25,805 bases of DNA from assembly GCA_038321615.1 (NCBI GenBank), contig JBBQFC010000047.1, forward strand, positions 1 through 25,805. The letters run 5' to 3'. How positions within the stretch are numbered: the first letter of the stretch is position 1; each line of letters opens with the position of its first letter. Below are positions 7,076-15,661 of this stretch, piece after piece. Below the pieces are notes generated by a model. That model was given only the letters and a program-made list of their open reading frames with translations, was not told where the DNA came from and made no database searches. The position numbers were made by a program, and so were the translations under genes. Origin of the DNA: JBBQFC01 sp038321615. GTDB lineage: Bacteria > Bacteroidota > Bacteroidia > Flavobacteriales_D > Cryomorphaceae.

Positions 7076-9811
7076 GTGCGCAGACTTATCATTGCTGGAA
7101 TAGCACTGCTGCTGATAGCAGCCTCTTTTATTGCTTTTTACCGAAGTTTTGACCAAAAGATCTTTGCGCAAGTAGAAGCATTGAAGGCCATTCCGCCAAC
7201 GGCAGCGATGGTTATAGAGACCGATGAAATCGGAGAGTTATGGCGCGATCTTGCGGATAAAAGTTTAATCTGGCAGACGCTGCAAGCCACTGATCTCTAC
7301 TTCAGGCTGAATGCATCCAGTATGGCATTGGACAGCTTGTTGCGGAAAGATGAACAATTTCGCACTTATTTGGCCAATCTGCCCCTCGTTATTTCGACTC
7401 ATATCACTGGAGTAAAAACTTACGACTTCTTGTTTGTGATACCGCTTGAAGAGAATGTGGAACTGTCTGAAATACAAATTGCACTCGGTGAATTGGTGCG
7501 ATCAAAAACAGGTGCCGAGCAGCGCAAAGTTGAAGGAATCGAAATATCTGCTCTGACAAATTTCCTTTCGGATCGGCCACTTCAGTTTTTCTTACACGAA
7601 AATTTATTGGTTCTTAGCCTTTCGCCCACACTCATAGAAGAATCGGTGCGCAGCCTACTAAAGGAAAAATCGATTTGGCAGGACCCCAATTTTCAGGAGT
7701 TGAGAGCTACACGGGGGCTTGAAAGCAGGGGGCAATTATATGTGCAATACGCAGCCTTCCGCGAGCTCATCAGGCAGTTTGTTGCCGATGAGCGCATGAC
7801 GCATGCCTTCTTCCAAACAGATTATGCCGACTGGTCGGCCTTTGACATTCGAATTGACGCCAATGCTCTCCTACTCAACGGATTTGTTGTGGCCACCGAT
7901 AGCGCAAATGCCTGGCTGAATACCTTCCGCGGGACGCGGCCTGTGAAGCCCGTATTGCTTGATTATATGCCGCTTACCACCGCATATTTTACCTTCATGG
8001 GCTTCGGAGAAATTTTAAATTTTCAAAGCCAACAACAGAAACTTCGGGTAAACAGCAATACAGAAAAGACCCAAACACAGCTTAGCGACAGCTACCGCGA
8101 ACGATGTAATTGCGAAGTGGATCAGCTGGCTACGGAATGGATTGGCGATCAAATGGCACACTGCGTTTTGGAGCCTGTCAACGAAAATGATCCGCTCCGT
8201 GCACTGGCACTTTTCCGCAGTAGCGACCAAGCCAAAACATTCGAGAGTCTCCAATTTCTGGCAAATGCATTCGCTTCAGATGGCAGCACGCAAAAAGGCG
8301 AGACCTATCTCGATCGTGATATTTTCCCCTTGCCGATCGGCGATTATTACGGTGAAGTGTTGAGCGAAATGTTTTCGGGCATGGCCGATCCTTATTATGT
8401 ATTGATTGATGACGTAGTCTTACTCAGCGCTTCACGCGATGTATTGCGCGAAGCAATCCGACAGCTCGATCGGGGCGAAAACCTGAGTGGTAGCGAAAAA
8501 TTTGCGGATGCGTCAGACCAACTAAGCGAATCTGCCAATTTCATGGTTTATAGCTCTCTAGCCCGTTCGACGGAGATTTACCCTTCCCTGCTGAAAGCAC
8601 CTTTTGCAGAAGATTTGCGCGCTCAATCGGCCGTATTGCAGCAGTTTCCTGTGTTGTTATACCAAGCAGCATATCATAAAGGCAATAAGTTCTATAACAC
8701 GCTCTACTTGCACCATTCCACTTACTCGGAAGAAGTTGGCCCGGAGCTTTGGGCTATTACCCTCCAAGCCCCCGTGGCAGGGAAGTGGCATACTTTTACC
8801 AACCACAATACAGGCGCCACAGAACTATTGGTCCAAGATAGTCTGCACCGACTTTACCTCCTTTCGACTCAAGGTAAAATTTACTGGGACAAACAGTTGG
8901 ATGGCGCAATTGCCGGCGATGTGGGGATGATAGATGGTTTCAAGAATAAGAAATACCAAATGGTTTTTGCAACGGCATCGACCTTATACGCGCTTGATCG
9001 CAATGGTCAAGATCTTGAAAATTTTCCAGTTAAATTTCCATCCAGGGCTTCCACAGGTGCGGCCGTGATGGATTACGATAAGGATCGAACCTACCGCTTC
9101 GTGGTGGGCAGTGAAGGAGGTGATCTTTGGGCCTACAACCTAGCAGGCAAGCTTATAGACGGTTGGAAGTTTGCAGAAAGCAAAGCGGAAATCATTTCAA
9201 CCCCTACGCATATTCGCATCCGAAACAAGGACTACATTTTTGCCTTATCGGCAGATCGAAAGGTGTTCCTGCTCAATCGAAAGGGTGAAATCCGTGAAAA
9301 AGTTAAAGAATCGACGCCAAGTAGTCTTCTTGGCGAGCCAATGATTTATACGGGTACTGATATCAATAAATCTGGATTCTATGCAGTAGATAGCCTTGGC
9401 AGTTTTATCGACTTCCCTTTTGGAAGCTCGAATGTGAAATATACGCGACTATCAGACTCCAATCTCAGTTCCGATCGAGTGGCCTTAGCGCTCAGTGATC
9501 ATAAGCCTCTTATCGCATTGGCGGAAGCCAACGAAATAACAATTTACAAGGGATCCGATCCTTCTAAAATCAGTGCTATCGAAGTAGAAGGAGCGAAATA
9601 CTTGAGCTGGCATACCGTAAAGGGCAATTTGTATTTGACAGTTTTGGTGTCAAATAGCTGCTTTGTTTTCGATGCTGGGGGAGAAAAAGTCGCGGAATTT
9701 AGCGACGCTGCTGCGCCGCCGATGATCGGTGAATTTAATGGCGACGGAAAAGTGATCGTAATTTTTGAGAATGGAAAAGGCGAAATTATCGCTCTTCCAT
9801 TAGAGCCATAG
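7076..9811 (+). CDS. Large membrane-anchored protein, beta-propeller-like C-terminus, unknown function
   Basis: A 911-residue protein with one N-terminal hydrophobic segment (about residues 4-21) after Arg-Arg, so it is anchored in or exported across the inner membrane. Residues about 40-550 show the style of DUF3352-like proteins (PPTAAMVIETDEIGELWRDL near the start, repeated short strands and helices); this assignment is tentative. From about residue 557 the sequence becomes repeated beta blades of the PQQ/WD type: LWAITLQAPVAG, LYLLSTQGKIYWDKQLDG, LYALDRNGQDLENFPVKF, VMDYDKDRTYRFVVGSEGG and LWAYNLAGKLIDGWKF. The start is GTG, since no ATG or TTG lies between the upstream stop and the membrane segment. 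It ends one base before the convergent efp gene. I do not recognise its function. Confidence 0.8.
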   Translation: MRRLIIAGIALLLIAASFIAFYRSFDQKIFAQVEALKAIPPTAAMVIETDEIGELWRDLADKSLIWQTLQATDLYFRLNASSMALDSLLRKDEQFRTYLANLPLVISTHITGVKTYDFLFVIPLEENVELSEIQIALGELVRSKTGAEQRKVEGIEISALTNFLSDRPLQFFLHENLLVLSLSPTLIEESVRSLLKEKSIWQDPNFQELRATRGLESRGQLYVQYAAFRELIRQFVADERMTHAFFQTDYADWSAFDIRIDANALLLNGFVVATDSANAWLNTFRGTRPVKPVLLDYMPLTTAYFTFMGFGEILNFQSQQQKLRVNSNTEKTQTQLSDSYRERCNCEVDQLATEWIGDQMAHCVLEPVNENDPLRALALFRSSDQAKTFESLQFLANAFASDGSTQKGETYLDRDIFPLPIGDYYGEVLSEMFSGMADPYYVLIDDVVLLSASRDVLREAIRQLDRGENLSGSEKFADASDQLSESANFMVYSSLARSTEIYPSLLKAPFAEDLRAQSAVLQQFPVLLYQAAYHKGNKFYNTLYLHHSTYSEEVGPELWAITLQAPVAGKWHTFTNHNTGATELLVQDSLHRLYLLSTQGKIYWDKQLDGAIAGDVGMIDGFKNKKYQMVFATASTLYALDRNGQDLENFPVKFPSRASTGAAVMDYDKDRTYRFVVGSEGGDLWAYNLAGKLIDGWKFAESKAEIISTPTHIRIRNKDYIFALSADRKVFLLNRKGEIREKVKESTPSSLLGEPMIYTGTDINKSGFYAVDSLGSFIDFPFGSSNVKYTRLSDSNLSSDRVALALSDHKPLIALAEANEITIYKGSDPSKISAIEVEGAKYLSWHTVKGNLYLTVLVSNSCFVFDAGGEKVAEFSDAAAPPMIGEFNGDGKVIVIFENGKGEIIALPLEP

Positions 9812-9812
9812 C

Positions 9813-10376
9813 CTATTTAACTCGTTCGCTGTATTGCCCGGTTCGGGTATCGACCTTTATTCGATCGCCCGTGTCGATGAACAGAGGCACGCGAATCTTC
9901 GCTCCCGTATCGATGGTAGCGGGTTTCAAGGTATTGGTTGCAGTATCGCCACGAAGACCCGGCTCGGTATAGGTTACTTCCGCTTCAATAAAAGAAGGCA
10001 ATTCCAAAGTTAGTGGCGTCTCTTCGTCGGCGTGGTAAATAATGGTTACCACCATGCCTTCTCTCAAATATTCTGGAGCTTCTACAAACTGGGTTTCCAG
10101 GTAAATCTGTTCAAACGTTTCGACGTGCATGAAGTGAAAACCGTTTTCGTCGCGAAACAAGTATTGATAGGGTCGGTGTTCGATGCGAATTACGTCGATG
10201 CCATGCCCTGCCGAGAAGGTGTGATCGATGACTTTGCCCGTTTCTAAGTTTCGCATTTTTGTGCGCACAAATGCAGGGCCCTTGCCAGGTTTTACATGTT
10301 GAAATTCCACGATGGTAAACAGCTTACCATTGAATTTCATACAGAGTCCGTTTTTAATGTCGGAGGTAGTGGCCAT
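9813..10376 (-). CDS. efp: Translation elongation factor P
   Basis: EF-P enters the ribosomal E site and relieves stalling at polyproline stretches. The 187 residues contain an N-terminal KOW-like domain with the loop HVKPGKGPAFVRTK, whose Lys32 occupies the place modified in E. coli EF-P (Lys34), and two OB-type domains ending GAKIRVPLFIDTGDRIKVDTRTGQY. A reading frame extends to 10487 but would run into the ABC ATPase gene; the ATG at 10376, 28 nt after the ATPase stop, matches the family start MATTSDIKNGL. It is the last gene of the lipid A operon, and may also have its own promoter (TACATTTA on the minus strand at 10393-10400, one mismatch). Confidence 0.95.
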   Translation of the reverse strand: MATTSDIKNGLCMKFNGKLFTIVEFQHVKPGKGPAFVRTKMRNLETGKVIDHTFSAGHGIDVIRIEHRPYQYLFRDENGFHFMHVETFEQIYLETQFVEAPEYLREGMVVTIIYHADEETPLTLELPSFIEAEVTYTEPGLRGDTATNTLKPATIDTGAKIRVPLFIDTGDRIKVDTRTGQYSERVK

Positions 10377-10404
10377 GTGTTTTGAATTTTGGTAAATGTA
10401 AAAA

Positions 10405-11034
10405 TTAAGAAGGTTTGAATGTATCAATTTCCAGTATTTGGGTGCAAAAGCTGTACTCCGCTTCCAGGTGATTGGATGCCACGGCAATGCATCGATCGGT
10501 TGAATAATTGACCATCAATTGCTTATACCACGCGACGCCTTTAGAATCTAAGTTTGAAGTGGGTTCATCGAGCAGTACTACTTCTGTATCGCTAAGTAGG
10601 GCAAGACCCAACCGTAAGCGCTGCTTCATACCCGATGAAAGCTGCTTTATGGCCTTGTTGGCCGAATGCTCCAGGTAAATTATTTCCAAAAAAGACTTTC
10701 TTGAAACTCCGGTCTTCAAGGGCTTTAAACCAAAATGAAAATCCACGACTTCCGTAATGGTCAACTCTTCATAAAGCTCTAGGTAAGGACTACAGAAACT
10801 TAGGGTTTTATAAAATTGATCTGATTTCAATAACGCTCCATCGCGCTCCACAATCATGTTGCCTTCGGTAAGGGTGCTGTAGCCGAGCAACGATTTTATC
10901 AGCGTGCTTTTTCCGGATCCGTTTCCGCCGAGTATGGCAAGCGGTAAAGCAGCGGTCAAGTCCATATTCAAATTGCGGAAAATCCATTCCGATCCAAAGC
11001 GTTTGCCAGCGTTTTCCAGCCGGATTGAAATCAT
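10405..11034 (-). CDS. Orphan ABC transporter ATP-binding protein
   Basis: A 209-residue ATPase subunit with all ABC motifs: Walker A GGNGSGKST (36-44), signature LSSGMKQR (132-139), Walker B VVLLDEPTSNLD (Asp156, Glu157) and an H-loop His189 in ASNHLEA. The size and the SSGMKQRLRLG signature resemble single-domain export-type ATPases such as CcmA or Nod-type subunits. No permease gene is present in the window, so the partner is elsewhere or the protein works without one. It starts inside the lpxA stop (ATGA overlap, 11031-11034), so it is translationally coupled to lpxA. A role in envelope lipid or LPS handling is an inference from position only. Confidence 0.88.
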   Translation of the reverse strand: MISIRLENAGKRFGSEWIFRNLNMDLTAALPLAILGGNGSGKSTLIKSLLGYSTLTEGNMIVERDGALLKSDQFYKTLSFCSPYLELYEELTITEVVDFHFGLKPLKTGVSRKSFLEIIYLEHSANKAIKQLSSGMKQRLRLGLALLSDTEVVLLDEPTSNLDSKGVAWYKQLMVNYSTDRCIAVASNHLEAEYSFCTQILEIDTFKPS

Positions 11035-11807
11035 AGCGGGCCTTTGATCACACCTTTATCCGAACGTCGGATAAAATCGAGAATGAATTGAACTTCTGGA
11101 GTGAGTTCCAACTCTGCTTCCACTTGCGCCAATCCTTTCGATATGTTTTGATTCTGCACGAAGATGATGCGGTAGGCATTCTCAATTTGTTGCACCTGTG
11201 CGTCGGTGAACCCGCGCCGCCGAAGACCGATGGTATTTACCCCTGCAAAAGTGAGGGGTTCGCGCGCTACCTTGATGAAGGGGGGGATGTTTTTCCTAAT
11301 AAGGCTCGCACCCGCCACAAACGCGTGTGCTCCGATCTCTACGAATTGTTGACTCCCAACTTTGCCTTCCAAAATTACATAATCGCCGATGATATTATGT
11401 CCGGAAAGGCCGGTATAATTAGCTAAAACGCAGTTGTTACCAATAATGCAATCGTGCGCAACATGCACGTATCCCATGAGCAGGCAATTATTCCCCACCA
11501 CAGTTTTCATCTTATCGGTGGTGCCGCGGTGAATGGTTACGCACTCGCGAATGGTGGTATTATTGCCGATCTCGGTGGTGGTGTACTCGTTGCCAAACTT
11601 CAGGTCCTGCGGCACAGCCGAAATCACCGCTCCAGGAAAAATTTCGCAGCCTTCGCCTATTCTCGCCCCGTCCATTATCACCACATTGGGATGAAGGACC
11701 GTACCCTTACCTATTACCACATCGGCGGCAACACTTGAGAATGCACCAATTTGAACCCCTTCGCCGATTGTAGCATCCGGATGAACATTTGATAGGGCGT
11801 GGATCAT
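11031..11807 (-). CDS. lpxA: Acyl-ACP--UDP-N-acetylglucosamine O-acyltransferase LpxA
   Basis: LpxA catalyses the first step of lipid A synthesis, placing a 3-hydroxyacyl chain on the 3-hydroxyl of UDP-GlcNAc in the cytoplasm. The 258 residues are mostly hexapeptide repeats of a left-handed beta helix (IGEGVQIGAFSSV onward), with the catalytic motif HVAHDC (His118, matching E. coli His125), GLSGHNIIGDY, and the C-terminal helical part with GVNTIGLRRRGF. The start codon directly follows the stop codon of lpxC/fabZ (no spacer), and its stop overlaps the ATPase start by 4 bp. Confidence 0.97.
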   Translation of the reverse strand: MIHALSNVHPDATIGEGVQIGAFSSVAADVVIGKGTVLHPNVVIMDGARIGEGCEIFPGAVISAVPQDLKFGNEYTTTEIGNNTTIRECVTIHRGTTDKMKTVVGNNCLLMGYVHVAHDCIIGNNCVLANYTGLSGHNIIGDYVILEGKVGSQQFVEIGAHAFVAGASLIRKNIPPFIKVAREPLTFAGVNTIGLRRRGFTDAQVQQIENAYRIIFVQNQNISKGLAQVEAELELTPEVQFILDFIRRSDKGVIKGPL

Positions 11808-13211
11808 TTACGGTTTGTCTTTAATAATTTGAGCCATCAGCTCTCCTTCGGAAACTAAGTGGCCGTTTACATAACCTCTGCCTTTCATCTGTACAATTCC
11901 TCTGCGAATGGGCGCCATCAAAGCCATTTCAAACACTACAGTGTCACCAGGCACTACTTTCCGTTTAAAGCGAACACCATCAATTTTCAGGAAATAGGTG
12001 CTCCACTTTTCAGGCTCTTCCACATTGTGCAAGGCTAGAACGCCTCCGGCTTGAGCCATAGCTTCGATCTGCAAGACACCTGGCATCACTGGATTTCCAG
12101 GGAAGTGACCTTGAAAATAAGGCTCATTGAGCGTAACATTTTTTATACCCACTACGCGATCTCCACTGAGTTCAATTATTCGATCGATCATCAAGAAAGG
12201 ATAGCGGTGCGGAAGAATCCCCATAATTTGGTTGACATCGTACACCGCTTCGCGCGTAAGATCGAAGGTAACCGGTTTCTTCTTCTCGTCTTTGATAAGC
12301 TGCTTGATAATCTTACCAAAAGCTACGTTACCGGCATGGCCTGGGCGAGCAGCAAGAATATGCCCGCGGATCGGGCGACCGACCAAGGCCAAATCTCCTA
12401 CGATATCGAGCAACTTGTGTCGGGCAGGCTCGTTTTCAAACTTGAGTTTAACCGTATTTAAAACGCCGATTCCCTCTACCTTAAACTTCACATTTTCCTT
12501 TCCGAGCAGTCTTGCTAAGTCGCGGTATTCGGCTTCTGTGCGCACTTTTTCAACTAATACGATAGCATTGTCGAGGTCGCCACCTTTGATCAGATTGTTC
12601 TTGGCGAGTGCTTCGAGTTCCCGAAGGAAAACAAACGTGCGACAGGATGCTATTTCCTTTTTAAACTCGCCAATATTGTACATCGATGCATGCTGCGTGC
12701 CCAGCACGGGCGAATTGTAATCGACCATAACCGTTACCCGAAATTCATGCCCTGGAGTGGGAACGGCAAGCATTTCTACGTAGCCTTTCTCATCTTCGTA
12801 GTAAAGATTCTCGGTGAGGGTAAAATAATCGCGGTCGGCTTCTTGTTCGATGTAGCCAGCTTTTTCAATAGCTTCCACAAAGAGTTTCGCGCTCCCATCC
12901 ATAATTGGAACTTCGGGGCCATCTACTTCGATCAGCGCATTGTCTATTTCGCAGCCATAGATAGCAGCCAGAATATGCTCGGTGGTATGAATGCGCGCGC
13001 CGTTTTGCTCCAGGGTGGTACCACGGTTGGTGGTTACTACATTATCTACATCGGCTTTTATGGTGGGTTTACCCTCCATATCGACCCGTTGAAAGGTATA
13101 ACCGTGGGTTGCTGCTGCCGGATGCACGGTCATTTTAACTTTTTCGCCGGAGTGTAGGCCAACTCCTTGAAATGAAATAGGGGCTGCGAGTGTGCGCTGC
13201 TTCATACTCAT
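11808..13211 (-). CDS. lpxC/fabZ: Bifunctional LpxC deacetylase / FabZ-type dehydratase fusion
   Basis: A 467-residue fusion. Residues 1 to about 307 are LpxC, the zinc-dependent deacetylase that commits the cell to lipid A synthesis: TTEHILAA gives Glu78 and zinc ligand His79, HKLLDIVGDLAL gives zinc ligands His265 and Asp269, and RPGHAGN carries His292 in the place of the E. coli catalytic His265. A short charged linker (KDEKKKP) leads to residues about 318-467, FabZ, the 3-hydroxyacyl-ACP dehydratase: LPHRYPFLMIDRI, then FQGHFPGNPVMPGVLQIEAMAQ (too long to show in full) with catalytic His369 and Glu383. The fusion is usual in Bacteroidota. It starts 2 nt after the lpxD stop. Confidence 0.97.
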   Translation of the reverse strand: MSMKQRTLAAPISFQGVGLHSGEKVKMTVHPAAATHGYTFQRVDMEGKPTIKADVDNVVTTNRGTTLEQNGARIHTTEHILAAIYGCEIDNALIEVDGPEVPIMDGSAKLFVEAIEKAGYIEQEADRDYFTLTENLYYEDEKGYVEMLAVPTPGHEFRVTVMVDYNSPVLGTQHASMYNIGEFKKEIASCRTFVFLRELEALAKNNLIKGGDLDNAIVLVEKVRTEAEYRDLARLLGKENVKFKVEGIGVLNTVKLKFENEPARHKLLDIVGDLALVGRPIRGHILAARPGHAGNVAFGKIIKQLIKDEKKKPVTFDLTREAVYDVNQIMGILPHRYPFLMIDRIIELSGDRVVGIKNVTLNEPYFQGHFPGNPVMPGVLQIEAMAQAGGVLALHNVEEPEKWSTYFLKIDGVRFKRKVVPGDTVVFEMALMAPIRRGIVQMKGRGYVNGHLVSEGELMAQIIKDKP

Positions 13212-13213
13212 TC

Positions 13214-14260
13214 TTAAGTATTTTGATTTAACGCCGCCAATTCCTGCTTTAAGGCATGCAACTCGCGCATGATTTCAGGCAACTTTCGGAATCCGATATA
13301 CGATTTCTTGTAAGACACGAACTCGAAGGCGGGTGAGCCTTGCCAAATAGAATTTTCTTCCGGGATGGAAGCGCCGATGCCGCTTTGAGCGGCAATCTTT
13401 ACGCCGTCGGCTATCTTGAGGTGGCCAATAATTCCAACTTGCCCACCTATCATGCAGTTCTTTCCAATTTTAGTCGAACCGGCTATCCCAGTTTGTGCTG
13501 CTATCACGGTATTCTCGCCGATTTCCACATTGTGGGCGATTTGTACGAGATTGTCGAGTTTAACGCCTTTGCGAATAATGGTACTTCCAAAAGTGGCGCG
13601 ATCGATGGTGGTATTTGCCCCCACTTCCACATAATCTTCGAGAATAACATTGCCAATTTGGGGTACTTTTTTATAATCGTTCTCGGCATTTGGCGCAAAG
13701 CCAAAACCGTCTCCTCCAAGCACGGCGCCTGGTTGCAAAATACAGTGGGCACCTACCTCGCACTCATCCAATATTTTCACTCCGGCATGAATTAAGGAGT
13801 GGTCACCAATTTTGGCGCCATCGCCAACAAATACTCCGGCATGAAGCACGGCACCTTTGCCTATTCTGGCATTGGGTCCTATAAAAACGCCCGGTGCCAC
13901 ATAAGCATCCTCTCCGATTTCGGCGCTCGTATCAACAAAAGCTTGCAGCGAAACACCCTTTAACTGGCCTTTGCGCTGATTGTAAAGCTCCAGCAATTTC
14001 GAAAAACTCGCATACGGTTCCTTCACCTTAATAAGCGTACAGGTTTCGGGTATAGCTTGCTCTGCGATGAAGGAGTCGGCGACTATTACAATTGATGCGC
14101 CTGTGGAATAAATGTAAGGAGTATAGGCCGGATTGGCCAAAAAAGAGAGTGTGCCCTCCTTTCCTTCTTCAATTTTACTCAAACCTGAAACGCTTCTGTT
14201 TTCATCGCCAACTACTTCTCCTTCAAGTAATTGCGCAATTTGTAGGGCTGAGAATTTCAT
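13214..14260 (-). CDS. lpxD: UDP-3-O-acylglucosamine N-acyltransferase LpxD
   Basis: LpxD adds the N-linked 3-hydroxyacyl chain in the third step of lipid A synthesis. The 348 residues comprise an N-terminal uridine-binding domain (to about 100; GTLSFLANPAY), a long left-handed beta helix of hexapeptide repeats (about 110-310), GGDGFGFAP (182-190), and VQIAHNVEIGENT with catalytic His243. The C-terminal helix (KLPEIMRELHALKQELAAL) is the usual trimer tail. It is the first gene of the operon lpxD, lpxC/fabZ, lpxA, ABC ATPase, efp, and has a perfect promoter box ending 4 nt before its ATG. Confidence 0.97.
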   Translation of the reverse strand: MKFSALQIAQLLEGEVVGDENRSVSGLSKIEEGKEGTLSFLANPAYTPYIYSTGASIVIVADSFIAEQAIPETCTLIKVKEPYASFSKLLELYNQRKGQLKGVSLQAFVDTSAEIGEDAYVAPGVFIGPNARIGKGAVLHAGVFVGDGAKIGDHSLIHAGVKILDECEVGAHCILQPGAVLGGDGFGFAPNAENDYKKVPQIGNVILEDYVEVGANTTIDRATFGSTIIRKGVKLDNLVQIAHNVEIGENTVIAAQTGIAGSTKIGKNCMIGGQVGIIGHLKIADGVKIAAQSGIGASIPEENSIWQGSPAFEFVSYKKSYIGFRKLPEIMRELHALKQELAALNQNT

Positions 14261-14264
14261 CGCT

Positions 14265-14272
14265 CAAATATA
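14265..14272 (-). promoter_or_regulatory. -7 box TATATTTG of the lpxD operon
   Basis: Exact TAnnTTTG match on the minus strand, followed by AGCG and the lpxD ATG. TTTC at 14293-14296 lies near -33 (one mismatch to TTTG). The arrangement predicts a leaderless lpxD message starting at or within a base or two of the ATG. Confidence 0.6.
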
Positions 14273-14302
14273 GAAATTAATCCCAACCGACGGAAAGGTG
14301 TA

Positions 14303-15565
14303 TCACTTGCTACGGCGAAGTTCTTTAGGATAATACAGTACATACTTCGTAATAGTCACCGACTGTGCGAGCAGGGCTCCACTATCTGAAGCTTCAGCGA
14401 GATCGACCAATTCGCCCGATTTGGAGAGCATGTCAATCCCATCCACGTCCTTGTTATAAGCATGATTTTCAATGCGATCGGTTTGGAAATAATAGGCGAT
14501 CTCGTCGTCGTTCAACTTGAAGAACCCGGCAGTACGGTGGCGAAGGTCGGCTATCTCCTTTTCGGGAAAGGGATCGTTTGCCAATACCACCAAGCCCAGA
14601 TTTCGATACACCGCCCTTCGGCAAAGATCGCTCAGAATTCGATCGGGGTGCTCCATCCAAACCTTGATCGCACCCATTATATCGTAGTCGTCGAGCTGTA
14701 CAAACGCATCGAGCACATCGGGCTGATTTGCAAAAGCGGCGTAATCATAATGGTTGTAAAGAAATTTCCGAAACGCGGGGGATCCAAAAAGCTCATCGCC
14801 ACGGAGCGCACAAAACCGCGCCCTGTTGAGAATAGAAATCAAAAGTCGCTCGGCCGAAACCACCGTTTTATGCAAGTACACTTGCCAGTACATCAATCGG
14901 CGGGCGACGATGAATTTTTCGATCGAATAAATCCCCTTTTCTTCAACAGCCAAGCGATCGTTGGAGACAGTGAGCATTTTAATAATGCGTTGATTGCTCA
15001 CTACACCCTCCGAGACACCGGTGTAAAAACTATCGCGCATCAAGTAGTCGAGTCGATCCATATCGAGTTGGCTACTTACGAGTTGATGCAGGAATTGCTT
15101 CGAATATCGATTGTTGAAAATGGCGATTCCCAAGCTAAGGCGATGATCAAACTCGGTGTTGAGCCGGTCCATCAACAAGGCCGAGATACGCTCGTGATCT
15201 ACTTCTTTAACCAGAGTATATTCCAAACTGTGGCTATACGGCCCGTGGCCTACATCGTGCAGCAGGATAGCTATTAAGGCACCCTGCTCCTCTTCGGCAG
15301 TAATGCTCACATCCTTGCCGCGCAGGCTTTCTATGGCGAGCTGCATAAGGTGCATCGCTCCCAAGGCGTGGTGAAAACGGGTATGAATAGCGCCTGGATA
15401 CACCAATTGCGACATGCCCAATTGCTTAATTCGCCGGAGACGTTGAAAATACGGATGCGCAATCAAATCGTAAATCAGGGCATCGGGCACAGAAATGAAG
15501 CCATAAACCGGATCATTTATAATCTTCTTCTTGTTATGCGGATCGAACACCCTTTCTTTGCCCAT
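14303..15565 (-). CDS. HD-domain phosphohydrolase (dNTPase-like, COG1078 type)
   Basis: A 420-residue cytoplasmic HD-superfamily protein. The metal site is visible: H in TRFHHALGAMHLM (His66), the HD pair in LLHDVGHGPYSHSLE (His103-Asp104), and the downstream Asp in SQLDMDRLDYLMRDS (168-180), the SAMHD1/dGTPase-type pattern. The N-terminus, KIINDPVYGFISVP...FQRLRRIKQLG, is typical of this bacterial subgroup. Related proteins are dNTP triphosphohydrolases, but activity has not been shown for most members, so the substrate is open. It ends 42 nt before lpxD in the same direction, and its 96-bp upstream gap is shared with divergent porX. Confidence 0.88.
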   Translation of the reverse strand: MGKERVFDPHNKKKIINDPVYGFISVPDALIYDLIAHPYFQRLRRIKQLGMSQLVYPGAIHTRFHHALGAMHLMQLAIESLRGKDVSITAEEEQGALIAILLHDVGHGPYSHSLEYTLVKEVDHERISALLMDRLNTEFDHRLSLGIAIFNNRYSKQFLHQLVSSQLDMDRLDYLMRDSFYTGVSEGVVSNQRIIKMLTVSNDRLAVEEKGIYSIEKFIVARRLMYWQVYLHKTVVSAERLLISILNRARFCALRGDELFGSPAFRKFLYNHYDYAAFANQPDVLDAFVQLDDYDIMGAIKVWMEHPDRILSDLCRRAVYRNLGLVVLANDPFPEKEIADLRHRTAGFFKLNDDEIAYYFQTDRIENHAYNKDVDGIDMLSKSGELVDLAEASDSGALLAQSVTITKYVLYYPKELRRSK

Positions 15566-15614
15566 GATTTAAAGCTTCGGCACACTAAAGGGGTGCGAAG
15601 TTTGTTTAATAGAT

Positions 15615-15622
15615 CAAAAGTA
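15615..15622 (-). promoter_or_regulatory. -7 box TACTTTTG of the HD phosphohydrolase gene
   Basis: Exact TAnnTTTG match on the minus strand, 49 nt before the ATG at 15565, in the shared gap with porX. The same octamer occurs before ald. No comparable box was seen on the plus strand for porX. Confidence 0.45.
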
Positions 15623-15661
15623 AACCATATTCATCACCAGCCAAATCTCAAGAACTACACT

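Noticed and set aside
10377..10487. Longer start of efp
   Set aside because: It overlaps the ABC ATPase gene; the EF-P family starts at the ATG at 10376.
12051..13157. Several plus-strand frames of 136-162 codons across lpxC/fabZ
   Set aside because: The minus-strand gene is unmistakable and the antisense translations show no family motifs.
14462..15277. Plus-strand frame of 271 codons inside the HD gene
   Set aside because: It is fully antisense to a gene with clear HD motifs; the translation has no recognisable domain and no promoter box.
15350..15661. N-terminal extension of porX by 104 codons
   Set aside because: It runs through the HD gene on the other strand, and PorX proteins start at MxxxILWADDE.
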